Source of the DNA: Lachnospiraceae bacterium
GTDB taxonomy: Bacteria > Bacillota > Clostridia > Lachnospirales > Lachnospiraceae
Length of the DNA: 64,000 nt
Assembly: GCA_017450065.1 (NCBI GenBank)
Contig: JAFSYI010000083.1
Coordinates: 142,562-206,561 of the forward strand
Reading direction: 5' to 3'
A program made the translations under genes and the position numbers. The notes under the pieces were generated by a model. That model was not told the DNA's origin, searched no databases, and was given only the letters and a program-made list of their open reading frames with translations. Shown here piece by piece: positions 26,401 through 34,998 of this stretch (the first letter of the stretch is position 1; each line of letters starts with the position of its first letter).

Positions 26401-27947
26401 ATGCGACAGAGGAGGATCCGTATTACTGGTGTGAGAACGGGATCGTTTACAGTTATAACGGAAAGGATACCATCCTTGAAGAGGTGCTGCATGCACGCGG
26501 AGACTCCGGAACGGGAATTCCCGATAAAGTCATAAACGGTACCAAAGATCCACAGATAAAGAATATAACAAAGATAGCCGAGGGCGCATTTAAAAACTGT
26601 GAACATCTTCAGGAGGTTGATCTGAGTTCGTCCGAAAAGATCAAGTCCATACCGAAGAACTGCTTCTACGGCTGTACTCTTCTTGATGACATTACACTGC
26701 CCGAGGGTGTGAACAATATAGACAGCGGGGCATTTATGGACTGTGCGGATAAGGTGGACGTACTGATACCGGGAACCGAAGTCTATATCTCACCTACGGC
26801 CTTCGATAAGGAAAAGAGACCCACGATAATAACATATTCCGACAGCTCAGCATACAGATATGCTCTGGATAACGGTATCGATTACAGGCTTCTTGATGAC
26901 AGATATCTCGTTAAGTTCATCGACTGGGACGGCACGGTGTTAAAGACTGAGTATGTATCGACCGGCCAGGATGCGGTGCCGCCCGTTCCGGATCCTGAAA
27001 GAGACGGATATACATTTGCAGGATGGCTTCCGGACTACACAAATGTTAAAGATGATATATCGTGTGTGGCCCAGTACGAGCAGAACAGCAGTACGACAAC
27101 CACATCCTCGTCTACATCAACCACCAAATCTTCATCCGGTGGCGGCGGAGGAGGAGGTGGCGGCGGCGGTGGCTCAAGCAGCAGCTCAAGCAGATCCAGC
27201 AGTGCAAGCAGCTCCAGCAGCTCGAGCAGTTCGAGCAGCTCATCGTCGAGCAGCACCAATATAAATTCATCATCGGTTCCGATAGTGATAAGCGGATATG
27301 CCGCAATACCGCCTTCAACAGGCAGTGCCCAGGCAGCAACGGCAGTGAACGGCAATCCTTCGCATTCAGGAAGGACTTCCGTAGTTTCGTCAGCCGACGG
27401 GATAACCGATAAAGGCAAGATGTCGGCAAATGTAAACGGGTCCGCGGACAATTATGTAGTAAAGATTTCGGAAACACCGGAAGCGGAGCAGTCAGCCGTT
27501 ACCGCACTTACGAAAGAATTCGGCTCTATGTCAAATATAAAGTATTTCCCGATGGATATAAGTCTTTACGATTCTACGGGAAAGACCAGGATATCACCGG
27601 TTCCGGAAGGCGTATCGGTAAGTGTAACGATTCCGATACCGGATGATCTGGCAATATACGGCGGTAATGCAAAGATTGCCAGTACGGCAAACGGCGTGCT
27701 TGAGAAAATGGCCCCCAAATTTACGGTCATAAATTCAGTACCGTGTATGAATTTTACGGCTACTCATTTTTCGCCATATGTTGTATACGTGGATACGGCT
27801 AATCTTTCGGCAACGGGTACGCTTGACTCAACGCCAAAGACAGGCGATATGATACATCCCAAGTGGTTTCTGGTCATCGGGCTTGTGATGGCGGCGCTGT
27901 TTATGTTCCTTAAGAAGGACAAAGAGGAGCTTGCAGCTGTTGCTTAA
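23433..27947 (+). CDS. Giant LRR_5 (BspA-like) surface protein with TPKTG sorting signal
   Basis: A 1504-residue secreted, wall-anchored protein. A basic stretch and hydrophobic segment MTIASLLLVSALIVSLIP act as signal. Many BspA-type leucine-rich repeats (LRR_5) run through about 270-730 and 1035-1150, with units such as IGDAAFAGCGFNSLQLPNNQ. A Listeria-Bacteroides (Flg_new) repeat, YLVKFIDWDG to GYTFAGWLPDYTNV, lies near 1158-1215. A Ser/Thr, poly-Gly and poly-Ser linker follows (about 1218-1280). A beta-rich module near 1340-1452 is shared with the next protein. The end is TPKTG (1467-1471), a membrane helix and a basic tail. Binding target unknown; adhesion is an inference from the family. 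Confidence 0.92.
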   Translation: MSDKGKKSVKKNRRFRIRKRARMTIASLLLVSALIVSLIPTQTKIQAYVDPTIDVMSLDGVIGNYSVFNESDTSVTADSGTDIYMAFPLAEEMTITDYNGSAHTYYAINMAGMTGTNAVPVFEMGTKTVSGGKYSALIEYIGYRNEYDTDTIDLTKSVCFNGKSSSELTAFYEKADGGKVNYCTEEYSNYTDKLGNNYNILHIKKLELNFDPGDSEQVEWTNAHPDPVADDWYGHFGVVAGTDQYIDNLCLDKCSVDYLCDNSFEKATPRTINIPTELYELGNCTFKDCPNLSDVHIGNKVKTVGRECFAGCGNLKSLNIGDCSYLETIGDAAFAGCGFNSLQLPNNQNLKIGAGAFYGCYNLNDSLDPSQGMFGKYVQAGSSGVARIGAYAYANCTSLTDMSMYARLQSLTTGGSEDSAFEGFFAGCTSLKHVELPSTYGDSSYSSSTAATLGQFTFQKCNNLEYVKFNTHNSRPYDDYQFVTTATLDYAMAENENYNMPTVADSFVIWGPNPYPAATNEAAAHISAQDFSNTYMYFDTEGNRVYELNLGGYVFNFNNGRINKIIPTENSKPTLVIPTTIGDEAITAIGEYAYDSDSKYAGKLEKLTIPDTIRSIGGYAFRNLPELKKVYINTVGVDVGIGAFSGNPSLLYVRFGQTGNGSETKIGDKAFYNCPELLEVDFRDDAYDSDTIYDVNVTSIGTDAFKTNRQNSFNDSALEAAGLNRLGSDKSSVNGLWLVMKGSTARDYVPYCFALNLDTAGTTGRASQSPGLKAMVPSLDGTRVLPLGLCNLFTVKVYAATGGNKVSTKYNSYITYASGNPDNISMRYNEDESRGEVGVSLITYPTPETTVGKIYDDSGEVIGNVYAKDIIQKSQAGEEPQVTERDILSKLQNIVIPDGVDLIDETVNSMDPTKEYLRGIKATVGDEENGVNTITFNLNSLPDEEGLFTEDDYLTNIFFNENVEHLGTLPFLSAEKLANISFNAEGNMTDATEEDPYYWCENGIVYSYNGKDTILEEVLHARGDSGTGIPDKVINGTKDPQIKNITKIAEGAFKNCEHLQEVDLSSSEKIKSIPKNCFYGCTLLDDITLPEGVNNIDSGAFMDCADKVDVLIPGTEVYISPTAFDKEKRPTIITYSDSSAYRYALDNGIDYRLLDDRYLVKFIDWDGTVLKTEYVSTGQDAVPPVPDPERDGYTFAGWLPDYTNVKDDISCVAQYEQNSSTTTTSSSTSTTKSSSGGGGGGGGGGGGSSSSSSRSSSASSSSSSSSSSSSSSSSTNINSSSVPIVISGYAAIPPSTGSAQAATAVNGNPSHSGRTSVVSSADGITDKGKMSANVNGSADNYVVKISETPEAEQSAVTALTKEFGSMSNIKYFPMDISLYDSTGKTRISPVPEGVSVSVTIPIPDDLAIYGGNAKIASTANGVLEKMAPKFTVINSVPCMNFTATHFSPYVVYVDTANLSATGTLDSTPKTGDMIHPKWFLVIGLVMAALFMFLKKDKEELAAVA
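27137..27255 (+). repeat. Low-complexity poly-Gly/poly-Ser coding tract
   Basis: GGC/GGA/GGT codons for 12 glycines in a row are followed by AGC/TCA/TCG codons for a nearly pure serine run. It encodes the flexible linker of the LRR surface protein and could change length by slippage. Confidence 0.8.
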
Positions 27948-27970
27948 CCCTTAAAAATGGAGTAAGCATT

Positions 27971-30900
27971 ATGGGGAGAAAAATAAGAAAATTCATAGCC
28001 ATACTCTTATGTATTACGTCTGTGATAATTTTATGCATGCCGTTAAATACTTCGTATGCTTCCGTCCAGGTGGGTGATTTTACCGTTGACGGAGACGTGC
28101 TTGTAAAATATAACGGAGGAGAAGAGAACCTGACAGTACTTAGTGGTGTGACCACTATAGGCAAGGAGGCTTTTGCCGGAAATAAGACAATAAAGAAGGT
28201 TATACTCCCCGATACCGTCCGAAAGATCGATTTTGCGGCTTTTGAAGACTGTACGGAGCTTATGCAGGTTGTGATACCTGCCGGAGTAAGGGAAATAGGT
28301 TCCAGTGCTTTTTCCGGTTGCGAGAACCTGCTGTTTGTTAATATTCCGGATAAATGTTCAAAGATAGGTTCTGCCGCTTTTGCCAAATGCGACAGACTGT
28401 CAGGTGTCTCGGTCGCGGAAACCAATCCGTTCTATTTGTGTCTTGACGGAGTGCTGTATTCAAAGGACGGAACAAAGCTTATACAGTATCTGGCAGGAAG
28501 GCCGAGCTCTGTTTATAATATGCCGTCTTCCGTGAATACGATAGAAGAATATGCGTTTTGGGGAGCCTCGCAGCTTGCTGATCTCTCCATATCATCATCG
28601 GTCCGAGAGATCCCGGAATATGCTTTTGCCAATTGCAGGGGACTTAAGAATGTAGTGCTCCCGTACAGTGTACTTTCCTTAAGAGCTTATTCTTTCAGTG
28701 ACTGTGACAGTCTGGAGAATGTTGTTCTCCCGGAGTCGACGGGATACATTGATCAGACTGCATTTTATCTTACCAATGATGTGGAGCTTGATTACTATGA
28801 TCCGGAAGCTGCAAAGAAGATAATAGAGGATGCCGGTGTAACAAAAGAAAGCTTCGACGAATACGTTGAGGGAGTCACAAGAAACGACTACAGTATCTTC
28901 GTATCGGGCTCCGCCGGTGAGAAGGCGTATCTTAGTGAAATGCCGTATTCGGGCACGGAAACAGCAGGTGAGGGTGACGGAACATCCGGGAGTACCGGTA
29001 ACGCACGGGTACAGGGCGAGCTTGCTTCCGCAGTGATAAACGGCGGTCAGGCATTTCTTATGGTTCCAAGGAATGTAAGTGTCAGAGGATATGATATAGG
29101 AAATGCAGACGGTGAGGATCTGAGCCAGCCTGTGTTTACGGATCCGTATATAACCGGATCAAGTAATATAACCGGTAATATACTTGCGGGATATTACGGG
29201 AACGATGAAGTTCCGGTATTGCCGCAGGGGATCAGGAAGATCGGCAACCGGGCCTTCTACATGAATACAGTTGCAAGAGAAGTGGATATACCGGCAGGTG
29301 TGACTGAGATAGGTGACTTTGCATTTGCCAGAGCATCGATTGAGAAGGTGAATATTCCCGAGGGTACAAAGAAAATAGGGTATGCGGCATTCTATAATTG
29401 CGGCCTGCTGACGGATGTGAGTATTCCCGATTCGGTTGATTCCATTGAACTCGGAGCATTTTACGGGTGCAGATGGTATGATGATCTTATGAAAAACGGC
29501 GGTGACAGCGACTTTCTGGTCGTTGGCGACGGCATACTTATCGGATACAAAGGCAGAGGAGGGAGTGTATCAATACCCGCCGGTATCAAAACCATAGGCG
29601 CAGGATGCTTCGCGGATAATAAAGCTGTTACGGATGTGATACTTCCGCAGGGCCTGACCGTGATAGGTGAGGAAGCATTTATGGGCTGCAGCGGTATACA
29701 GGAGATCTCTTTTCCCGATTCTGTTGAATATATAGAGGATCGCGCTTTTAAAAACAGCGGACTCAAGCAGGTGATCATACCCGCCGGCATCCGAAGTATA
29801 GGCTTAGGTGCTTTTGACCGATCGGATGTGATAAATGATGAAGACAGCACCGGAGCGGTTGTGTTCCTTGGCAGTAAGCTTCCGGGTGTGAGCTATAAGA
29901 ATACGGCTGCAAGGCTTTCCGCTTCCGATCTGAGGACCCCTTCGTTTGACGGATTTAACAATGCCATTGTGGGCAGTGATGCAGATATTACGGAAGACAG
30001 CATTCTCTCGCCGAGAGAATACGGCTTCAGAGGACAGGTATATGTCATAACGAGCGATGCGTCTGCCGATACCGGTGAGCTTCGTCTTATAAGCTCGTTC
30101 GCAACGCCGCAGGATGATGACGGAAATGTAGTGATAGATCCGCATGTTACGATCAACGGCAAGAACTATATAATGACCGGAGTCAGTGACGATGCTTTTG
30201 ATGATTACAAAAACAGTACGGGAAGTAATATTGGTTATGCAAAAAACGTAAGCATCAAGGGGAATACCTCTCCGGAGCTTAAATCGAAGCTTGAAGAGCT
30301 GTCACGTACGCTTAAGAATAATCCGGTTGACCTTAAAGAAGGACGGGAAAGCGGTTCGTGGAATGTTATAAATACACACATGGATGAAGGTATCAGTCCC
30401 GATAAAGACGGTGCTTATGCATATATATCCGCAGATAAAGGAAGTTATCATATGAGTATAAGCAAAGCGGACGACAGGGCAGATATATGTAATGATGCCT
30501 TTATAAATAAGTTCGGAAGTACGTCCGGAATATCAATGGTTCCGCTTGACATAAGCCTGTATGAGGATAAGAGCGGTGTCAGCATAAAGCGCCTGTCCGG
30601 AAAGAATGTGGATATCGAGCTGCCCATACCGGCTGCCATGACGTCCGAAAACAATATAATGATCGGAGCACTGAATGATAACAACGAGCTTGAGACCATA
30701 CCTTCACAGATAGTGAATCATGGCGGAAACGATAAGATAAAGTTTGTTGCAACGCATTTTTCGACCTTTGTGGTATATACAAGTCAGGACCAGGTTACAG
30801 TACTTAACACCGAAACCGAGCAGAACCTTTCACTGCCGGTTCAGTACGCGGTAATAGGTACATTAAATAAAAATGTAGGAGTCTTCAGCCTGCGCTGGTA

Positions 30901-30979
30901 TTTTGCTGTAATACTTCTGTCATTTGCGGCGATCCTTCTGATCTGCAATGTACGGAGCGGCAGAAAAGAACAGGACTGA
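27971..30979 (+). CDS. LRR_5 (BspA-like) surface protein with C-terminal membrane anchor
   Basis: A 1002-residue exported protein with a signal peptide (FIAILLCITSVIILCMPLN). Two blocks of LRR_5 repeats lie near 55-270 and 415-625, with repeat units such as VREIGSSAFSGCENLLFVNI. Residues about 825-936 match the membrane-proximal module of the preceding protein (both have MDISLY or LDISLY, then ELPIP or TIPIP, then ATHFS...VVY). The end is a plain membrane helix, WYFAVILLSFAAILLICNV, followed by a short basic tail. There is no sortase motif, so it is held in the membrane rather than the wall. It starts 23 bases after its neighbour. Probably a paralogue from an old duplication. Confidence 0.9.
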   Translation: MGRKIRKFIAILLCITSVIILCMPLNTSYASVQVGDFTVDGDVLVKYNGGEENLTVLSGVTTIGKEAFAGNKTIKKVILPDTVRKIDFAAFEDCTELMQVVIPAGVREIGSSAFSGCENLLFVNIPDKCSKIGSAAFAKCDRLSGVSVAETNPFYLCLDGVLYSKDGTKLIQYLAGRPSSVYNMPSSVNTIEEYAFWGASQLADLSISSSVREIPEYAFANCRGLKNVVLPYSVLSLRAYSFSDCDSLENVVLPESTGYIDQTAFYLTNDVELDYYDPEAAKKIIEDAGVTKESFDEYVEGVTRNDYSIFVSGSAGEKAYLSEMPYSGTETAGEGDGTSGSTGNARVQGELASAVINGGQAFLMVPRNVSVRGYDIGNADGEDLSQPVFTDPYITGSSNITGNILAGYYGNDEVPVLPQGIRKIGNRAFYMNTVAREVDIPAGVTEIGDFAFARASIEKVNIPEGTKKIGYAAFYNCGLLTDVSIPDSVDSIELGAFYGCRWYDDLMKNGGDSDFLVVGDGILIGYKGRGGSVSIPAGIKTIGAGCFADNKAVTDVILPQGLTVIGEEAFMGCSGIQEISFPDSVEYIEDRAFKNSGLKQVIIPAGIRSIGLGAFDRSDVINDEDSTGAVVFLGSKLPGVSYKNTAARLSASDLRTPSFDGFNNAIVGSDADITEDSILSPREYGFRGQVYVITSDASADTGELRLISSFATPQDDDGNVVIDPHVTINGKNYIMTGVSDDAFDDYKNSTGSNIGYAKNVSIKGNTSPELKSKLEELSRTLKNNPVDLKEGRESGSWNVINTHMDEGISPDKDGAYAYISADKGSYHMSISKADDRADICNDAFINKFGSTSGISMVPLDISLYEDKSGVSIKRLSGKNVDIELPIPAAMTSENNIMIGALNDNNELETIPSQIVNHGGNDKIKFVATHFSTFVVYTSQDQVTVLNTETEQNLSLPVQYAVIGTLNKNVGVFSLRWYFAVILLSFAAILLICNVRSGRKEQD

Positions 30980-30992
30980 ACGGAGGAGTGAA

Positions 30993-32414
30993 ATGAAAAA
31001 CGAAAACAGAGCTGTGAAAATGAACACAAACAACAATCTTTTAGAGTTGGAAGAACATATGTACATCCTTGCGGATGTAGAGACGCCCAATGTGTTCAGG
31101 AACCTGTTCCCTTATGAAGAGGTTCCCAAGATCGCATTTAACGACAGGATAGTTCCCCACAATATGCCAAGGGAAATATGGATAACGGATACGACCTTCA
31201 GGGACGGACAGCAGAGCCGTGCCCCGTATTCAACAGAGCAGATAGTTACAATATTCGATTATCTGCACAAGCTTGGCGGTCCCAACGGAATGATAAGAGC
31301 CAGCGAGTTCTTCCTTTACAGTAAAAAGGACAGGGACGCGGTATACAAGTGTATGGAGAGGGGGTATCAGTTCCCTGAAATAACCAGCTGGATAAGAGCG
31401 AGCAAGGAGGATTTCAAGCTTGTCAAGGAAATTGGGATGAAGGAAACCGGAATCCTTGTAAGCTGCTCCGATTATCATATTTTTTATAAGCTTAAGATGA
31501 ACCGCAGGCAGGCTATGGAGCATTATCTTAATATAGTACGGGACTGCCTCGAGGAGGGTATAAGCCCCAGATGCCATCTTGAAGATATAACAAGGGCGGA
31601 TATTTACGGGTATGTGATTCCGTTCTGCCTTGAGCTTATGCGTCTTATGGACGAATATAAGATACCGATTAAAATACGGGCCTGTGATACCATGGGATAC
31701 GGTGTTAATTACCCGGGAGCCGTGATCCCGAGATCTGTACAGGGTATAATATACGGACTTAACAAGCATGCCGGTGTAGATCCTCACCTTCTTGAATGGC
31801 ACGGACATAATGATTTCTATAAGGCCGTTTCCAATTCAACGACCGCATGGCTGTATGGCTGCTCGGGTGTTAACTGTTCTCTGTTCGGTATAGGAGAAAG
31901 GACGGGCAACACGCCGCTTGAAGCAATGGTATTCGAGTATGCGCAGTTAAGAGGCAGCCTTAACGGTATGGATACGACCATAATCACGGAGCTGGCCGAA
32001 TACTATGAAAAAGAGATCGGTTATAAAATACCTCCGCGCACACCGTTTGTCGGGGAGAACTTCAATGTTACACGCGCCGGCATACATGCCGACGGTCTTC
32101 TCAAGAATGAAGAGATATACAATATCTTTGATACAGAGAAGTTCCTTAACAGACCGGTGCTGTGCGCAGTATCCAACACATCGGGACTTGCGGGAATAGC
32201 ACACTGGATAAATACATATTATAAGCTTCCGAAGGAGGAACATCTTGACAAGAACTGTCCGCTTGTGAAACGTATTAAAGAGATAGTGGACAGTGAATAT
32301 GAGGACGGACGTGTTACCGTTATGACAAATGACGAGCTGGTAAGTATCATATCTCAGACCTGCACGGATCTCTCGATACCGCAGATGATACCGCCAAAGG
32401 ACAGAAAGCATTGA
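30993..32414 (+). CDS. Probable Re-citrate synthase (homocitrate/isopropylmalate synthase family)
   Basis: A 473-residue DRE-TIM metallolyase that condenses acetyl-CoA with a 2-oxo acid. Metal and acyl-CoA motifs are ITDTTFRDGQQSRAPYS near 67-83 and EWHGHNDFYKAVSNSTTAW with the HxH pair. The C-terminal allosteric LeuA domain is absent. The length, the unusual N-terminus and the adjoining isocitrate dehydrogenase make Re-citrate synthase, known from Clostridium kluyveri and other anaerobes, the best fit; homocitrate synthase is the alternative. ATG 30993 is chosen because CGGAGGAG is 6 bases upstream. It would feed citrate to 2-oxoglutarate for glutamate synthesis. No aconitase gene is in the window. 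Confidence 0.75.
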   Translation: MKNENRAVKMNTNNNLLELEEHMYILADVETPNVFRNLFPYEEVPKIAFNDRIVPHNMPREIWITDTTFRDGQQSRAPYSTEQIVTIFDYLHKLGGPNGMIRASEFFLYSKKDRDAVYKCMERGYQFPEITSWIRASKEDFKLVKEIGMKETGILVSCSDYHIFYKLKMNRRQAMEHYLNIVRDCLEEGISPRCHLEDITRADIYGYVIPFCLELMRLMDEYKIPIKIRACDTMGYGVNYPGAVIPRSVQGIIYGLNKHAGVDPHLLEWHGHNDFYKAVSNSTTAWLYGCSGVNCSLFGIGERTGNTPLEAMVFEYAQLRGSLNGMDTTIITELAEYYEKEIGYKIPPRTPFVGENFNVTRAGIHADGLLKNEEIYNIFDTEKFLNRPVLCAVSNTSGLAGIAHWINTYYKLPKEEHLDKNCPLVKRIKEIVDSEYEDGRVTVMTNDELVSIISQTCTDLSIPQMIPPKDRKH

Positions 32415-32461
32415 ACAAAACAGACCTTGATCACCGGATTTAGCACAAAGAGGAGGAAGAG

Positions 32462-33673
32462 ATGAGCAGAATTGAAATGAAGAATCCCATTGTTGAGATG
32501 GATGGAGATGAGATGACCAGGATCCTATGGCAGATGATAAAGGATGAACTCCTTACGCCGTACATAGATCTGAAAACAGAATACTATGATCTGGGACTTA
32601 AGAACAGGAATGATACAGATGACCAGGTAACCAGGGATTCGGCCAATGCAACCCTGAAGCATGGGGTTGCGGTTAAGTGTGCAACGATAACACCCAATGC
32701 CGCAAGGATGGATGAATATAATCTCAAGCAGATGTGGAAGAGCCCCAACGGTACGATCCGTGCGATCTTAAACGGAACGGTTTTCCGTACGCCCATAATC
32801 GTTAAGGGAATAGAGCCATATGTTAAGAACTGGAGAAAACCCATTACCATAGCCAGACATGCATACGGAGATGTCTATCTTAATACGGAAATGCATGTTG
32901 AATGTGCAGGGACCGCAGAGCTGGTATTTACCGCAGCCGACGGAACCAGAACCACCCGGCTCATTCATGAGTTTGATGAAAAAGGGGGTGTGATCCAGGG
33001 GATTCATAACTGTACATCCTCAATCGAAGCCTTTGCACGCTGCTGTTTTAATTATGCGCTTGACAGTAAAAAAGATCTGTGGTTTGGAGCAAAGGATACC
33101 ATCTCAAAACAGTATGACCATCATTTCAAGGATGTTTTCAATGACATATATGAGAAGGAGTATAAGCAGCGCTTTGAGGAAAACGGTATTGAATACTTCT
33201 ATACGCTTATTGACGATATCGTAGCCAGGGTTATACGTTCGGAAGGCGGAATGATATGGGCATGCAAGAACTATGACGGTGATGTTATGAGTGATATGGT
33301 ATCAACGGCATTCGGTTCACTGGCCATGATGACATCGGTCCTTGTGTCTCCTACGGGCGTTTATGAATATGAAGCCGCGCACGGAACTGTACAGAGACAT
33401 TATTATAAACACCTCAAAGGAGAGGAAACATCCACCAATTCCGTTGCCACGATTTTTGCCTGGACGGGTGCTCTTAAAAAGAGGGGTGAGCTTGATGAGC
33501 TTCCGGAGCTTGTTGATTTTGCAACGCGGCTTGAAAAAGCAACGATCGACACCATTGAATCCGGAAGGATGACAAAGGACCTCGCACTGATAACCACGAT
33601 TAAGGATCCCGTAGTGCTTAACAGTGCTGACTTTATTAAGGAAATAAGAAAGACGTTTGATAAGGAAGGTTGA
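32462..33673 (+). CDS. icd: NADP-dependent isocitrate dehydrogenase
   Basis: A 403-residue enzyme of the dimeric, eukaryote-like (subfamily II) type, which oxidises isocitrate to 2-oxoglutarate and CO2. Characteristic blocks: [72 protein letters not shown] and [20 protein letters not shown] near the end. GGAGGAAGAG precedes the ATG. It is the second gene of a likely Re-citrate synthase-icd-rex operon; the TTG start of rex is only 4 bases after its stop. Confidence 0.95.
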   Translation: MSRIEMKNPIVEMDGDEMTRILWQMIKDELLTPYIDLKTEYYDLGLKNRNDTDDQVTRDSANATLKHGVAVKCATITPNAARMDEYNLKQMWKSPNGTIRAILNGTVFRTPIIVKGIEPYVKNWRKPITIARHAYGDVYLNTEMHVECAGTAELVFTAADGTRTTRLIHEFDEKGGVIQGIHNCTSSIEAFARCCFNYALDSKKDLWFGAKDTISKQYDHHFKDVFNDIYEKEYKQRFEENGIEYFYTLIDDIVARVIRSEGGMIWACKNYDGDVMSDMVSTAFGSLAMMTSVLVSPTGVYEYEAAHGTVQRHYYKHLKGEETSTNSVATIFAWTGALKKRGELDELPELVDFATRLEKATIDTIESGRMTKDLALITTIKDPVVLNSADFIKEIRKTFDKEG

Positions 33674-33677
33674 GCCA

Positions 33678-34316
33678 TTGGAAACAAGAGAAATATCACG
33701 GGCTGTTATAAGCCGTTTGCCGCGATATTACAGATATCTGGGAGAACTCAACGATGAAGGCGTGGAGAGGATATCATCACAGGAACTAAGCAGCCTGATG
33801 AAGGTGACCGCATCACAGATAAGGCAGGATCTGAATAATTTCGGAGGATTCGGACAGCAGGGATACGGATATAATGTAAAGTTCCTCTACGACGAGATCG
33901 GCAGTATCCTCGGCCTTGACAAAAAACACAACCTTATACTTATTGGTGCGGGAAATCTTGGCCAGGCGTTGGCAAACTATGTTAATTTTGAAAAAAGAGG
34001 CTTTCTTATAAAGGGTATTTTTGACAAAAACGAGGAAATACACGGCAGGCTCATACGCAATATACCGGTAAGACCGATGGATGAGATGGAGAGCTTCATG
34101 AAGGAAAATGACATAGATATCGCTATCCTGACGATACCAAAGTCCGGTGCGGTCGATATCGCCAAAAAGCTGGTTTCCTACGGAATAAAGGGAATATGGA
34201 ATTTCGCCCATGTGGATCTTAATGTTCCGGACAACATAGAGGTTGAAAATGTTCATCTGTCGGAAAGCCTTATGAAACTTTCCTACAACCTTGCAAACGT
34301 TCAGGACAGTAAATAA
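33678..34316 (+). CDS. rex: Redox-sensing transcriptional repressor Rex
   Basis: A 212-residue DNA-binding repressor that leaves DNA when the NADH/NAD ratio rises. The N-terminal winged helix includes ISRLPRYYRYLGEL and TASQIRQDLNNFGGFGQQGYG. The Rossmann NAD domain has LILIGAGNLGQALANY. The end NVHLSESLMKLSYNL matches the domain-swapped helix. I place the start at TTG 33678 because AAGGAAGG is 7 bases upstream and the resulting METREISRAVISRLP is the usual Rex N-terminus; no ATG fits. I found no clear Rex operator (TTGTTAA-N4-TTAACAA type) in the intergenic regions, so its targets may be outside the window. Confidence 0.95.
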   Translation: METREISRAVISRLPRYYRYLGELNDEGVERISSQELSSLMKVTASQIRQDLNNFGGFGQQGYGYNVKFLYDEIGSILGLDKKHNLILIGAGNLGQALANYVNFEKRGFLIKGIFDKNEEIHGRLIRNIPVRPMDEMESFMKENDIDIAILTIPKSGAVDIAKKLVSYGIKGIWNFAHVDLNVPDNIEVENVHLSESLMKLSYNLANVQDSK

Positions 34317-34346
34317 GATCCCGGCGGTTGAGAGGAAGGTAATGTT

Positions 34347-34994
34347 ATGCCTATATCAGAAGAAAAATTTAAAGCGGCGCTTGCCGATAAGCATATCCCG
34401 GTGCTGATCCTGGATAATAAGTGGCATAAGCTTTTTAAAAGATCCGGAACAACTCCGCAGATAGAAGAGCTGGAAAAGGAGCTTACCGCTTTACTTAAAC
34501 GTCAGGGAAAGCTTAACAGTGAGATAAAAAACATTAAGAAGCTTAAGGGCGAGCTGATGCAGAATATCGTCAGCAGTATGGATGGAACGGATGATAAATC
34601 CGAAAAGAAGGTAAGCGAGAGCAAGCGGCTGATCAACGAATCCAATGAGAAGATGGAAGCCTATGAGGATGAGCTTCTGGAACTTCCGCGTGAGATTGAC
34701 CGTGTAAACCGTGAGCTTATGATACAGTCGATGGCTCTGTGCTATGACCAGCTGTCCGAAAATACAGATGAAATAGAAGAGATAGCCGACTGGATACATA
34801 AGATAAGGATAGAGCTCAAAAAAAACATAATAAAAAAGCAGGAAAAAGAATTCCTGAACGCTGAGCTTTACACTTATATGCATGATATCTTCGGTCCGGA
34901 TGTTATGGAGATATTCGATATGAGATATGAGCCCACACTGAAGAAGCCCGAGAAAAAGGAAGAGGAAACAACAGAGAAAAAAGGAGAAAAATGA
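34347..34994 (+). CDS. Coiled-coil protein of unknown function
   Basis: A 215-residue cytoplasmic protein with no signal or membrane segment. A short N-terminal region with VLILDNKWHKLFK is followed by long Lys/Glu-rich heptads (about 35-165), then ELYTYMHDIFGPDVMEIFDM and a charged tail. I do not recognise a family name. It lies 30 bases after rex and 4 bases before nnrD, so it belongs to the same transcript. The position in a run of conserved housekeeping genes suggests a vertically inherited family rather than a recent gain. Confidence 0.75.
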   Translation: MPISEEKFKAALADKHIPVLILDNKWHKLFKRSGTTPQIEELEKELTALLKRQGKLNSEIKNIKKLKGELMQNIVSSMDGTDDKSEKKVSESKRLINESNEKMEAYEDELLELPREIDRVNRELMIQSMALCYDQLSENTDEIEEIADWIHKIRIELKKNIIKKQEKEFLNAELYTYMHDIFGPDVMEIFDMRYEPTLKKPEKKEEETTEKKGEK

Positions 34995-34998
34995 CCAG

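Noticed and set aside
34317-34346. Rex operator search around rex and icd
   Set aside because: No TTGTTAA-N4-TTAACAA-like dyad was seen, so no site is claimed.
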